DNA of 39,668 nt from Venenivibrio stagnispumantis (GTDB taxonomy: Bacteria > Aquificota > Aquificia > Aquificales > Hydrogenothermaceae). Of this stretch, positions 26,542 through 35,709 are shown in pieces (position 1 is the stretch's first letter; each line of letters begins with the position of its first letter). Below the pieces are notes generated by a model that worked only from the letters and a program-made list of their open reading frames with translations, was not told the DNA's origin and did not search any database. The translations under genes and the position numbers were made by a program. The stretch covers positions 1-39,668 of the forward strand of contig NZ_FXTX01000016.1 of the NCBI RefSeq assembly GCF_900182795.1. Reading direction: 5' to 3'.

Positions 26542-29187
26542 TTATAACCTCTTAGCTAATACAGCAGTTGATATAGCCTGGAATATAATTTGAGTAACAT
26601 CTTTTATCAATGGTCTCCATAATATTGGAACTTTTATTTCAGAAGGGACAACAATAGTATCACCCTGCTCTAACTTCATAGAGTAAAAACTTCTACCAAA
26701 TACAAATTTATTATCCTCCCATCCGAAAAATCTACCACTGAAATTTCTATTTGATATTACTCTTCCATTTGCTTTTATTATATATATATCATCTTTTTTA
26801 GCACTATCCTTTAGACCACCTACTTCATTTAAATAATCTTCAACAGTTTTATTTTCTCTATAAGGTAAAGAGATTTGATTATATACATCTCCAAGGACAA
26901 GTATATAGTTAGGTTTTGAAGGAATATATATATAATCTCCATCTTGAAGTTCTATATTATCAGGAGAATTTTTAAGTTCTTCTAAGGTTAGAGGTATATC
27001 AAGGGCTATTCTTCCAAGCCCTATTTTTGCTTTTTGTTTTATAATTTCCAAAAGATTTTTTTGTTTTTCAATAGCCATTTTTGCAAGGGTTTGCTCTTCT
27101 TGAGTAGCTCCGGCTGCTGCAAATCCTTCTGAACTTTTTTCTAATTGTTCTTCCATCGCTAATATGGATGCTTGAAGTTGTTCCTGTTGTAATTTTTTTG
27201 CACTTTCTCTTATAAATATTAATGCTTTTGGATATGCATCGGCTGTATATCCTCCAGCTTTTACTATTAAATCATAAAGCTTCATTCCTGATTCAAGCTT
27301 ATAGAGTCCCGGTTTATTTACTTCCCCAAGAATTGTAACTGTTTTATCTTTTTCTGTTTCATTAGTTTCTTTTATAACTATTTTCATTCCGGGTTTTAAT
27401 GGAATATTTAAAGAGTTATCATTTCTTATAAGTAAATCATAAAGATATATTACTTTGAAATTAGCATTGTTTTTATTAATCGCTTGATTATCATAATTTT
27501 GATATTGGTAATTCTGATATGTTTCGTTATTATAATTTTGATAATTTTGTAAATATTTATTTTGATATTTCATAGGATTATTTAACTCATTTTGTGTTCT
27601 TAGGTTAGTATCTAATTTATTTCCTATTTCAGATGAACTATCAAAAACTTCTGCTTTAAGATTTCTTACAGGTTTTTTAAATATTATTGTTCTTAGTGCA
27701 TCAAGTAAAGTTATATTCGGATAATAATCTATAACTGTTGGATTTTCTATTTCACCTGAAACTTCTATCGGGCTATACATCCATTTTGGGAAGAAAACTA
27801 CCTTATCTAAATTTTTAAGTTCTATATCTGTTTTTCCATTTATGATATCCAGTGGTTTTATTTTAATAATCTGATAATCATTATTTTCAAATCTTACAAT
27901 CTCTGCATAATTTAAATTTGCATCTGCAAGTAAACCTATTTTATCTAAAAGTTTACTTAATGTAGGATAATCTTTTAAAGAGTAATCTCCCGGATACTTA
28001 ACATAACCTTCTACCTTAACTATATTTTCTTTTGCATTTACGATAGAAACAATATTTACTAAATCCCCGTCTTTTAGGGAAATTTTTGTTAAAATCTGTT
28101 CATCTATTCTTGTATCAATAAGGTGTAAAATATTATCCTCATATCTGTATATTTTAAGTCCATATTCATAACTGGAAGGTAACATTCCACCGGCATAATT
28201 AATAAGCTGGGTTAAATTTTCATTATCTTTTAATTCATATATTGCCGGTCTTTTGACTGCTCCATAAATTGCAGCTGTTTTACCGATTGGATTTACCAAT
28301 ACAGCATCATTTTCTTTAAGTTTAATATTTATTGGATTTCCTTTTATAAGTAAGTCATATAAATCTATATTTTCCCTTTCACCATTGGCTCTGACTATTG
28401 TTATATTTCTCAAACTTCCGTTTTTAGCTATTCCACCGGCAAGAGCTATAGCATCAAGAACAGATTGAGTAGCATTTATTAGAACCATTCCCGGTTTTTT
28501 TACATAGCCAGAGACATATACAGGATATTGTCTTAACTTTCCTATTGATAACTCTATCCTAAAATTTTTAAATTTTTTAGCAAATTGAGCTTTTAATAAC
28601 TCTTTTGCTTTTTCTACTGTTAATCCCCAAACATAAAATACACCTAAATTTGGTATATAAACTTTACCTTCCCTATCTACATCTAAAGAATAAAAACCAC
28701 TTAAACCGAGTATATCAACCGGATCACCCCATATATACAAAAGTAATTTATCTTTAGGTCCAATAGTGTAAGAATCTCCTAAAGAACCCATCTCATAAAC
28801 TTGATAACTACTGAAAAAATCATAACCATATTGATAAATTATTTCCTTAGGATTTTCTATTCTTTGATTGTATAACTGTTCAATATTAGAAAGTGTTGGT
28901 TTTTCTTTTTCTTTAATTTTCTTTTCTATATTTAGATTTTCTTCATTATTTTGCTTATTTTCACTTCCTTCTTCAGTTTGCATTTCTTGAGAAGATTTAT
29001 AATTTTGACTCTTTTGATTTTCTAAAGCCGGCTGATTTTGAGTTTGTAAATTTGGAGGTGTTATATTTTTATCTTGCAATTGCTTCAACGATGGTAATGT
29101 TTGTATATTTGTACCCATAGGCTCTTCTGAAATAGCTAACCCAAAAATAGAAAAAAGGATTAAAACCATAAATAAAATTCTCTTCAT
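26542..29187 (-). CDS. Wza-family polysaccharide export protein with multiple SLBB domains
   Basis: Large (881 residues) secreted protein. The signal peptide MKRILFMVLILFSIFGLAIS has no lipobox cysteine, unlike Wza. The export domain begins YTIGPKDKLLLYIWGD. At least six SLBB-like units follow, opening VSGYVKKPG, IYGAVKRPA, VEGYVKYPG, VSGEIENPT, ILGEVNKPG and VLGDVYNQI. Such proteins form the outer-membrane or periplasmic channel for the polysaccharide. Two low-complexity N/Q-rich stretches are unusual: one after the signal peptide, one (N/Q/Y-rich) before the fifth SLBB unit. I use the ATG at 29185-29187 because GGGGG lies 8 bases upstream; an ATG at 29202 has no such site. First gene of the minus-strand locus. 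Confidence 0.9.
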   Translation of the reverse strand: MKRILFMVLILFSIFGLAISEEPMGTNIQTLPSLKQLQDKNITPPNLQTQNQPALENQKSQNYKSSQEMQTEEGSENKQNNEENLNIEKKIKEKEKPTLSNIEQLYNQRIENPKEIIYQYGYDFFSSYQVYEMGSLGDSYTIGPKDKLLLYIWGDPVDILGLSGFYSLDVDREGKVYIPNLGVFYVWGLTVEKAKELLKAQFAKKFKNFRIELSIGKLRQYPVYVSGYVKKPGMVLINATQSVLDAIALAGGIAKNGSLRNITIVRANGERENIDLYDLLIKGNPINIKLKENDAVLVNPIGKTAAIYGAVKRPAIYELKDNENLTQLINYAGGMLPSSYEYGLKIYRYEDNILHLIDTRIDEQILTKISLKDGDLVNIVSIVNAKENIVKVEGYVKYPGDYSLKDYPTLSKLLDKIGLLADANLNYAEIVRFENNDYQIIKIKPLDIINGKTDIELKNLDKVVFFPKWMYSPIEVSGEIENPTVIDYYPNITLLDALRTIIFKKPVRNLKAEVFDSSSEIGNKLDTNLRTQNELNNPMKYQNKYLQNYQNYNNETYQNYQYQNYDNQAINKNNANFKVIYLYDLLIRNDNSLNIPLKPGMKIVIKETNETEKDKTVTILGEVNKPGLYKLESGMKLYDLIVKAGGYTADAYPKALIFIRESAKKLQQEQLQASILAMEEQLEKSSEGFAAAGATQEEQTLAKMAIEKQKNLLEIIKQKAKIGLGRIALDIPLTLEELKNSPDNIELQDGDYIYIPSKPNYILVLGDVYNQISLPYRENKTVEDYLNEVGGLKDSAKKDDIYIIKANGRVISNRNFSGRFFGWEDNKFVFGRSFYSMKLEQGDTIVVPSEIKVPILWRPLIKDVTQIIFQAISTAVLAKRL

Positions 29188-29202
29188 TAACAAAACCCCC
29201 AT

Positions 29203-29275
29203 TTTTAAATGTGGATTTATTTTACCATATTTAGATTTGATATTATAAAATATTTAAGCAAAAATAGAGGTTAAA
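29203..29275. promoter_or_regulatory. Divergent promoter region between the export operon and a plus-strand glycosyltransferase
   Basis: About 70 bases, over 80% A+T. The minus-strand export operon begins on one side and a plus-strand gene on the other, so promoters for both should lie here. A minus-strand TATAAT is visible (29242-29247), but I find no good -35 partner. GAGG at 29267-29270 is the ribosome site of the plus-strand gene. Confidence 0.4.
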
Positions 29276-30375
29276 ATGTATAAAATAATATTGTATTTAC
29301 CAAGAATTATGCCCGGTGGTATTTACGAATCTAATAGATTGTTAGCTAAAGGATTAAAAAAAAAAAAAATTATGAGGTTATTATAGTATCAAACAGAAAA
29401 ACAGATTTAGAAATAGAAGGTTTTAAACATTACTATTTAGAAGCAGGAGATATTTTAAGGCCATTAAAACTAAAAAATATAATCTTAAATGAAAAGCCAA
29501 TAGCGGTTTTTTCTAATATGCTACCTCAAAATATTACATTATCAATTGTAAAATTAATGATTGGCAAAAAATTAGATACTAAATATTTTGGTTTTGTAAG
29601 AAATCCTACTTCTAATATAGTTTTTTCCAAATTTTATCAATATCCATATAAACTAATGTTAAAAAAACTTTTAGATAATTTAGATAAATCTATAGCAGTA
29701 TCTACGGTTGTAAAAGAAGATTTAAAAAAAGCATTTAATTTAAAAGAAGAAAAAATTGCTGTTGTTTATAATGCATTATGCATGGAAGAAATAGAGCAAA
29801 ATATGAATCAACCTCTTTCAAAAGAAGAAGAATCTATTTTTAAAAACAGAACTATTTTATATGTAGGTAGATTTGAAAATCAAAAACGTATAGATTTATT
29901 AATTAATATCTTTAATCAAGTTGTTAAATATTTTCCGGATATAAATTTAGTTTTAGTAGGAGATGGGTCATTAAAAGGAAAATTAATTAAACAAATAGAA
30001 AACCTAAAACTATCAAAAAAAGTTCATTTAATCCCTTTTACACAAAATCCTTATAAATATATGAAAAATGCAACTTTATTTGTTTCAACATCTCAGGATG
30101 AAGGATTTGGTCGTGTAATTGCTGAATCTTTAGCATGTAGCACACCGGTAATTGCTTATGAAAATGAATTTTCAGGACATAAAGATATTATTATAAATGG
30201 TAAAAATGGTTATTTAATACCTTTTGGAAGGGAAGATTTAATGGTAAAAAAGATTATAGAAATTTTAAATAATCCGGAAGAATATCTATATTTAAAACAA
30301 AATACATACGATTCAATAAAAAGATTTTATTTAGATAATATAATTAACCAATTAGAAAATTTATTTCTATCCTAA
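29276..30375 (+). pseudogene. Glycosyltransferase family 4, frame broken at a run of 14 A
   Basis: The gene starts at ATG 29276 with GAGG 5 bases upstream and reads MYKIILYLPRIMPGGIYESN, a normal GT4 start. At 29356-29369 there are 14 consecutive A; this frame then stops at TAG after IMRLL. The frame one base away continues NYEVIIVSNRKTDLEIEG into the rest of the enzyme: ILYVGRFENQKRIDLLI, LVLVGDGSLKGKL, DEGFGRVIAESLACSTPVIA. Fifteen or twelve A would restore one protein of about 366 residues. It could be a phase-variable switch, a case of transcriptional slippage, or a sequencing error; it may not be dead. The 3' part alone (from ATG 29518) lacks the acceptor-binding start. Probably serves LPS or polysaccharide synthesis. 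Confidence 0.85.
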
Positions 30376-30376
30376 T

Positions 30377-30760
30377 CTAAACCTTTTCTTTTAAATTTAA
30401 ACTTAATAAGTAATCAAGATAAATATTTTTTATTCTTTCAAATATTTCATTGCTAACATTTTCATCATAAATATGTGAACTTAGATTTCTATCCTCTATC
30501 ATATCTAACATTATTTCATCATCATTTATAATATTAGCTTTAAAAGCTTCTTTTATGCAGTTTCTTGGAGAATAACATTCTATTCCTTTATATTCCAAAA
30601 TAGCTTTTAAGGTTTTCCATAGCAGTTCTATTGTGAACTCAAATCTTTGGATAACTCCATCTTTATCAAGCTCATCTTCGGCTATTTCTACGGCTTCTTT
30701 TAACCGTTCTAATGCTTTCTCAAATTTATAAATTTTAAGCAAAACATCACTTTTTTTCAT
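30377..30760 (-). CDS. HI0074-family nucleotidyltransferase-partner protein (HEPN-like), second pair
   Basis: Helical protein of 127 residues. VIQRFEFTIELLWKTLKAIL, CYSPRNCIKEAFKAN and IEDRNLSSHIYDE match the same positions in the 21575 gene, including the RN...H.Y signature. It overlaps its nucleotidyltransferase partner by 14 bases and converges on the glycosyltransferase gene one base away. Partner protein and probable toxin of an MNT/HEPN-like module. The two copies in this window differ clearly in sequence, so they are not a recent duplication. Confidence 0.87.
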   Translation of the reverse strand: MKKSDVLLKIYKFEKALERLKEAVEIAEDELDKDGVIQRFEFTIELLWKTLKAILEYKGIECYSPRNCIKEAFKANIINDDEIMLDMIEDRNLSSHIYDENVSNEIFERIKNIYLDYLLSLNLKEKV

Positions 30761-31043
30761 ACAGTATAACTCCTTCTTTTAAAATATTAGTTTTAAAATC
30801 ATTATTTATTTTTGGAAGAAAAACTAAATCAACGCTATATAATTTGCTTATTTCATCTATTTTTTCTTTTAATTTCCTTTCTTCCCTGAAAGATAACGAT
30901 AAATCCACTGCTATATCTATATCTGAATTACTTTTAAAATCTTTTCTTGCTCTTGAGCCAAAAAGAATAATTTTTTCCGGATTATATCCCTTTAATATCT
31001 CTACTATCTCATTTATAATTTTTTCTACTTTATCTTGATTCAT
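30747..31043 (-). CDS. MNT-type nucleotidyltransferase (HI0073 family), second pair
   Basis: Protein of 98 residues. KIILFGSRARKDFKSNSDID contains the GSRARG-type loop and the metal-binding DID, with VDLVFLPK as the third acidic strand and ILKEGVILYE at the end. This is the antitoxin-like partner of the downstream HI0074 protein. The ATG has GAGG 7 bases upstream. The shorter, more canonical form compared with the 21226 gene suggests separate acquisition. Confidence 0.88.
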   Translation of the reverse strand: MNQDKVEKIINEIVEILKGYNPEKIILFGSRARKDFKSNSDIDIAVDLSLSFREERKLKEKIDEISKLYSVDLVFLPKINNDFKTNILKEGVILYEKK

Positions 31044-31159
31044 AATTTTTCCTCAAAATCCGTCAAATATTTTTTGATTATTATATCAAAATTTAAAAAA
31101 CTAATAATAACTCTATCTATGATAAAATATTCCTAAATCTTGAAAAAGGAGAAAATTTT
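31044..31159. promoter_or_regulatory. Divergent intergenic region before the skp-lpxD operon
   Basis: 116 AT-rich bases between divergent genes. On the plus strand TATGATAAAAT (about 31115-31125) could be a -10 region about 35 bases before the skp start, but no good -35 is seen. TTGAT and ATCAA arms (31072-31087) form a short inverted repeat. AGGAG precedes the skp ATG. Confidence 0.35.
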
Positions 31160-31663
31160 ATGAAAAAATTGGTTTCTATCTTAAGTGTTTTATTATTTAT
31201 ATTTACATTTGCTAATGCCGGTAATTATGCTTATGTAGATATTGAGAAAGTTATGAATCAATCTGTAAAAGGTAAGAAATATAAAGCAGATTTAGATGCA
31301 AAATATAAATATTACAGTGAAAAAGCTAAATCTTTGCAAAATAAAATGCAAGAACTTCAAAAACAGCTACAAAATCCTTCTTTAACAGAAAAAGCAAAAC
31401 AAGATAAAATGGCAGAGCTAAGAGAAACAGCAAGACAATTACAAGCCCTTGAAATAGAAGCAAATCAAACCCTTGCAAAAATGAAAGCAGATTCCGAAAA
31501 AGCCATGTTAAGAGATATACAGCAAATAGCTCAAAAAATAGCAAAAGAGAAAAATCTTGATATTATTTTTTATAGTGGATTATTAAGCGGAGTGTTATAC
31601 GCAGATAAATCCCTTGATATTACAGATGAAATATTAAAAAGATATAATGAAGGTAAAAAATGA
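31160..31663 (+). CDS. skp: Skp/OmpH-family periplasmic chaperone
   Basis: Protein of 167 residues. A signal peptide, [20 protein letters not shown], is followed by [17 protein letters not shown], the usual Skp start. A long charged coiled coil (about 45-115) forms the tentacle, and the C-terminal [14 protein letters not shown] strand completes the small body. Skp carries unfolded outer-membrane proteins across the periplasm. The pairing skp-lpxD is common in Gram-negatives; here the lpxD start overlaps the skp stop (ATGA). AGGAG ribosome site. Confidence 0.92.
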   Translation: MKKLVSILSVLLFIFTFANAGNYAYVDIEKVMNQSVKGKKYKADLDAKYKYYSEKAKSLQNKMQELQKQLQNPSLTEKAKQDKMAELRETARQLQALEIEANQTLAKMKADSEKAMLRDIQQIAQKIAKEKNLDIIFYSGLLSGVLYADKSLDITDEILKRYNEGKK

Positions 31664-32640
31664 AAATAACAGAGATAGCAAAATTTTTAAATGGAGAAAT
31701 TTTTAATATAAAAGAAGATGAAGATATAACTTCTGCAAAAAGTATATATTCAGCAACAAAAGGAAGCATAACATTTTTATCGGATAAAAAATTACTTGGT
31801 CAATTAAAAGAGATAAAAGCTTCTGCTATATTGGTATCACAGCCGATAGAAGATATTGATATTACCCAGATAGTAGTAAAAAATCCGGCGGTAGCTTTTT
31901 ATAAATTAATAGAACTTCTTTATCCAGAAGAAGAAAATAAAGAGTATATATCACCTACTGCAAAAATAGGAAATAATGTAAAAATAGGAAAAAACTGCTA
32001 TATATCAGATTATGTTGTTATTGAAGATAATGTTGAGATAGGAGATAATGTCAAAATCTATCCGTTTTGTTTCGTAGGAAAAAACACAAAAATCTTAAAT
32101 GATGTTATTTTATATCCAAATGTAACAATTTATAAAGATACATTCATAGGGAATAGAGTTATAATCCATTCAGGAGCAGTTATAGCCGGTGATGGATTTG
32201 GTTATTATCAAGAAGATGGAAAACATAAAAAGATAAAACATATAGGAAAAGTAATAATAGAAGATGATGTAGAAATAGGAGCAAATACAACAATAGATAG
32301 AGCATTAACAGATGAAACTATTATAAAATCAGGCACAAAAATAGATAATCTTGTAATGATTGGTCATAACTGTAAGATTGGAGAAAACAGTATTCTTGTA
32401 TCTCAGGTAGGAATTGCCGGAAGTTGCAATATAGGAAAAAATGTAATCCTTGCAGGGCAGGTAGGAGTTGCAGACCATATAAATATAGGAGATAATGTAA
32501 TTGTAACTGCCAAATCCGGAGTAGGAACAGATTTACCACCTAATAATGTATATGGTTCAGGTATTCCGGCAATAGAGTGGAAAAAATGGAAAAAGATATT
32601 AGTTTATATTTATAAATTAAATGAGCTATTTAAAAAATGA
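31660..32640 (+). CDS. lpxD: UDP-3-O-acylglucosamine N-acyltransferase
   Basis: Protein of 326 residues. The N-terminal uridine-binding domain (about 1-100) includes [15 protein letters not shown] left-handed beta-helix follows with many IGxN hexapeptides, then [21 protein letters not shown] and the catalytic-histidine segment MIGHNCKIG. It adds the second 3-hydroxyacyl chain in lipid A synthesis, showing that the cell makes lipid A. Length and motifs are normal. It overlaps skp before it, and its stop overlaps the radical-SAM gene after it. Confidence 0.95.
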   Translation: MKITEIAKFLNGEIFNIKEDEDITSAKSIYSATKGSITFLSDKKLLGQLKEIKASAILVSQPIEDIDITQIVVKNPAVAFYKLIELLYPEEENKEYISPTAKIGNNVKIGKNCYISDYVVIEDNVEIGDNVKIYPFCFVGKNTKILNDVILYPNVTIYKDTFIGNRVIIHSGAVIAGDGFGYYQEDGKHKKIKHIGKVIIEDDVEIGANTTIDRALTDETIIKSGTKIDNLVMIGHNCKIGENSILVSQVGIAGSCNIGKNVILAGQVGVADHINIGDNVIVTAKSGVGTDLPPNNVYGSGIPAIEWKKWKKILVYIYKLNELFKK

Positions 32641-33488
32641 TGAAATTAGAAACTGTTATAAAAGATGATTTAAATAGGCTACTTGAAATAAAAACAGATG
32701 ATAACTATTCAATAGAATCTGTTCATTACAGGGGAAATACTTTATGTATATCTTCTCAAATCGGCTGTCCTGTAAGATGTTCATTTTGTGCATCCGGATT
32801 AAATGGTTTACTCAGAAATCTGAAAACAGAGGAAATTATAAATCAATATTTAATAGCAAAAGAAGAAGGTTATCATATTGAAAATATAGCTTTTGCCGGA
32901 ATAGGAGAGCCTCTTCTAAACTGGCAAGCTGTCAAAGAAAGTTTTTATTATTTTAAATCCCTCGGATTAAAAGTAAGTTTTTATACAACCGGTTTTCCTT
33001 TGGATAACTTTAAAGAGCTATTAAATCTAAATCATAATGGAGTTACATTATCTTTACATTCTGTATTTGAAGAAAAAAGAAAACAGCTAATCAAAAAAGG
33101 AGCAAAAATAGAAGATTTAATCTCTGTATTCAAAGAGCATTTAGATAAATTATCAAACAGAAAAAGAAAGCTATATAGCATAGCTTACCTTGTTATAAAA
33201 GATATAAATGATTCAGATGAAGAAATTCAAAAATTAATAGAGATAGCAAAATATCTAAATATTTCAGTATCTTTATTAAAATATAATGAAATTCAACAGA
33301 TTCATTATAAAACCGTGGATGATGAAGAATACGAAAAAATCTTTTTGAAACTTAGAGAAAATGGTATAAAAGTTACATTGTCAAATAAATATAGAACAAG
33401 GAAAATAGGTGGTTGCGGAACACTTATGGTAAATAGGCTATCACCATTTTACTTACTCTTGCAAAATACTAATTCTGTTATAATATAA
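32637..33488 (+). CDS. RlmN/Cfr-like radical SAM protein, short form
   Basis: Protein of 283 residues. [20 protein letters not shown] holds the CxxxCxxC iron-sulfur motif and, seven residues before it, the extra cysteine that serves as resolving residue in Rlm[13 protein letters not shown] is the GEP motif, and GGCGTLMVN near the C-terminus carries the position of the methyl-carrying cysteine. All parts needed for methyl-synthase chemistry on RNA are therefore present. The usual N-terminal accessory domain of RlmN (roughly 90 residues) is missing. It could be a lean RlmN or a divergent paralogue with another RNA target. The start overlaps the lpxD stop; ATG 32637 and ATG 32640 are equally possible. 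Confidence 0.8.
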   Translation: MMKLETVIKDDLNRLLEIKTDDNYSIESVHYRGNTLCISSQIGCPVRCSFCASGLNGLLRNLKTEEIINQYLIAKEEGYHIENIAFAGIGEPLLNWQAVKESFYYFKSLGLKVSFYTTGFPLDNFKELLNLNHNGVTLSLHSVFEEKRKQLIKKGAKIEDLISVFKEHLDKLSNRKRKLYSIAYLVIKDINDSDEEIQKLIEIAKYLNISVSLLKYNEIQQIHYKTVDDEEYEKIFLKLRENGIKVTLSNKYRTRKIGGCGTLMVNRLSPFYLLLQNTNSVII

Positions 33489-33513
33489 TATAAAATTTTT
33501 GGCGGTGATAATA

Positions 33514-33861
33514 ATGATAAAAACAGAGATTGATGTTAACCCAGAAAAAACACAAAATGTTGATACAAATATATTAAAAATAAAAGATTTATTTGATGGA
33601 TTAGATGCTTTAACATTAAGAATAGACGGATTAAAAGTTAGGAAAATAATGGAAAATATCTTGAAAAAAAATGAAGTAGTTATCTTAGATTTTGAAGGAA
33701 TTAATCTTATTACACAAGGCTTCGGTGATGAAATAATAGGAGTATTTGTGAGGAACAAAGGTATAGATTTTGTAAAAAATAAAATAAAAGTTAGAAATGC
33801 AAATGATTTGGTAAGAGGTATTTTAAACTGGGTAGTATCGTATAGTAAAAATATTTCCTAA
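33514..33861 (+). CDS. STAS-like domain protein (DUF4325 type)
   Basis: Protein of 115 residues. VRKIMENILKKNEVVILDFE followed by GINLITQGFGDEIIGVF is the STAS-like DUF4325 pattern, often encoded next to an ATP-binding regulatory protein. Such proteins resemble anti-sigma antagonists, though the phosphorylatable serine of classical STAS is not obvious: the GINLITQGFGDE loop has Thr instead. I choose the ATG at 33514, preceded by GGTG, not the TTG at 33499. The gene converges with the HATPase gene and the two stop regions overlap by four bases, so they are functionally likely partners but oppositely transcribed. Confidence 0.75.
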   Translation: MIKTEIDVNPEKTQNVDTNILKIKDLFDGLDALTLRIDGLKVRKIMENILKKNEVVILDFEGINLITQGFGDEIIGVFVRNKGIDFVKNKIKVRNANDLVRGILNWVVSYSKNIS

Positions 33862-34716
33862 AAGATTTCATCTTCATTATTTAATACAAATATTTTCATA
33901 AACTCGCTAAATGAGTAGTTTATTTTATCTTCAAAAAATTCAAAAGCTACAATTACTCCTTTCCATGAAGTATTAATTGTTTTAGATAAAACTCCTTTTG
34001 ATGTTAATTTAACTACTCCATTATTAGAGATGATTAATAAATTTCCCTCTGTTTTCTCAATGATTGTTTTAAGAACATATAAGCCATAACCGGCATGACT
34101 TATTTGAGAATAATAAGGATTAGATTGAATAGGAGGACTGCTAACTCCTTTTTCCAATGCTTTTATTATTGCTTCTTCTTCTGTTTTTACATCTTTATAT
34201 CTTTTTTGTAAATTATATAAAAATCCAACTCCCCTATCTACTATACAGATTTGCAATTTTCTTTGTTGAGGAAAAATCTGTCCTGTTATTACAGCACCTA
34301 TATTACTACAAGAATGAGTTATCGCATTACTTAATACTTCTCCTATCATATAATCCACATAATTTTTTAAATCCAGATAATCTTCCTTAGAAAGTGATTG
34401 AAAAACATCATATCTAAGTATCATAGATAACATCCTGTTTTGTATATCCTTTTGATTACCAATATTTGCAATCTCTATAGGTATAAAGTTCTTTTTTGGA
34501 TCATACTGTGACGTATATAATGTAATAAGATATTCAACAGAAGGATTTGATTTTTTTGCTGATATTTTTATATCAGGTAAATCCATTGTTATAGCTTTCA
34601 AAATGGCTGCACCAACAGGTTCAATATAGTGATATTGGCTAATATCTATCTTATTATCTTTTGATTGAAATAAAATTCTCTAATTCAGTAATAATATTCT
34701 TAAAACTAAACTCCAT
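33858..34716 (-). CDS. HATPase-domain regulatory protein (anti-sigma/histidine-kinase-like), apparent frameshift near its start
   Basis: The ATP-binding domain is clear: DYMIGEVLSNAITHS (N box, E and N), VDRGVGF (G1 box) and AGYGLYVLKTIIE (G2 box). There is no phosphoacceptor histidine domain or membrane segment, so it is more like RsbW-type or cytosolic regulators. The 247-residue frame open to 34601 has only a weak TTG start. In-frame sequence continues upstream (IDISQYHYIEPVGAAILKA), a typical segment of such proteins. A strong start, GGAGG plus ATG at 34716, begins MEFSFKNIITELENF in the frame one base away, which stops at 34654. A single-base change between 34656 and 34679 would join them. 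It may be mutation, sequencing error or, less likely, programmed shifting. Confidence 0.78.
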
Positions 34717-34746
34717 AATTCAAACCTCCAAAATATTGTAAATAGA

Positions 34747-35709
34747 TTAAACAACACCACTTTTTAAGATATCGTGTAAATGGACTAATCCGATAGGAAT
34801 ATTATCTTTGACTACCGGTAAAACTGTAATTTTATATCTTTCCATTATCTCTAAAGCTTCTAAAACAAGCATATCTTCTGTTATATATTTTGGAGATATT
34901 GTCATTGCATCTTCTACTTTGCTTTTATCTATGCTTCCACCTTTTTTTATAAATCTTCTTAAATCCCCATCTGTCAAAATACCTTTTAGATGATTATTTT
35001 TATCTACTATCAAAACCGCTCCGAAACCTTTTTCTGACATCGTTATTATTGCATCTTGTAAAGGAGTATTTTCCGGCACTATTGGTAATTTTTCACCGGT
35101 ATGCATAATTTGAGAAACTTTCATCAATTTTTTTCCAAGTGCTCCACCGGGATGAAATTCTGCAAAATGTTCTTTTTTAAAATTCCTTATAGTTAATAAT
35201 GTAGATGCAAGAGCATCTCCGAGAACAAGGGTTGCAGTAGTGGAAGAAGTAGGAGCAAGATTTAAAGGACATGCTTCTTTATCTATATTAAGATGTAAAA
35301 CAATATCACTATTTTTTGCTAATGTAGAATTTGGATTATTTGTTATTGCGATTATCTTATTTCCCCATCTTTTTAATGTAGGGATAATAGCAATAAGTTC
35401 CGGTGATTCTCCACTGTTTGATATTGCTATTATTAAATCTTCTTTCTCAACCATTCCAAGGTCACCGTGAATAGCTTCTGCCGGATGTAAGAAAAAAGAC
35501 GGAGTGCCGGTAGATGAAAATGTAGATGCTATTTTTTTACCTATTATGCCGGATTTGCCGATACCGGTTATAATAACTTTTCCGGTAGTGCCAAGTATTA
35601 AATTTACTGCTTTTTCAAAATTTTCATTCAGGGCATCTTTTAATCTATTTAAAGCTCTTATCTCTTCTTCAATTATCTCTTTACCAAATCTCACAATATC
35701 AATGCTCAT
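34747..35709 (-). CDS. kdsD: Arabinose-5-phosphate isomerase (KdsD/KpsF)
   Basis: Protein of 320 residues, as expected. The SIS domain shows VIITGIGKSGIIGKKIAST, FLHPAEAIHGDLGM, ISNSGESPEL and FHPGGALGKKL. Two CBS domains follow (about 205-320, TDGDLRRFIKKG in the first). It converts ribulose-5-phosphate to arabinose-5-phosphate for Kdo, the inner sugar of LPS. The start overlaps the PSP1-domain gene by 11 bases. Its placement in the tmk-holB operon joins LPS-precursor supply to housekeeping expression. Confidence 0.94.
   Translation of the reverse strand: MSIDIVRFGKEIIEEEIRALNRLKDALNENFEKAVNLILGTTGKVIITGIGKSGIIGKKIASTFSSTGTPSFFLHPAEAIHGDLGMVEKEDLIIAISNSGESPELIAIIPTLKRWGNKIIAITNNPNSTLAKNSDIVLHLNIDKEACPLNLAPTSSTTATLVLGDALASTLLTIRNFKKEHFAEFHPGGALGKKLMKVSQIMHTGEKLPIVPENTPLQDAIITMSEKGFGAVLIVDKNNHLKGILTDGDLRRFIKKGGSIDKSKVEDAMTISPKYITEDMLVLEALEIMERYKITVLPVVKDNIPIGLVHLHDILKSGVV

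Noticed and set aside
29518-30375. Shorter glycosyltransferase frame taken as the whole gene
   Set aside because: It lacks the N-terminal GT4 half, which is present immediately upstream with its own ribosome site in the neighbouring frame; the gene is better described as frameshifted at the A-run.
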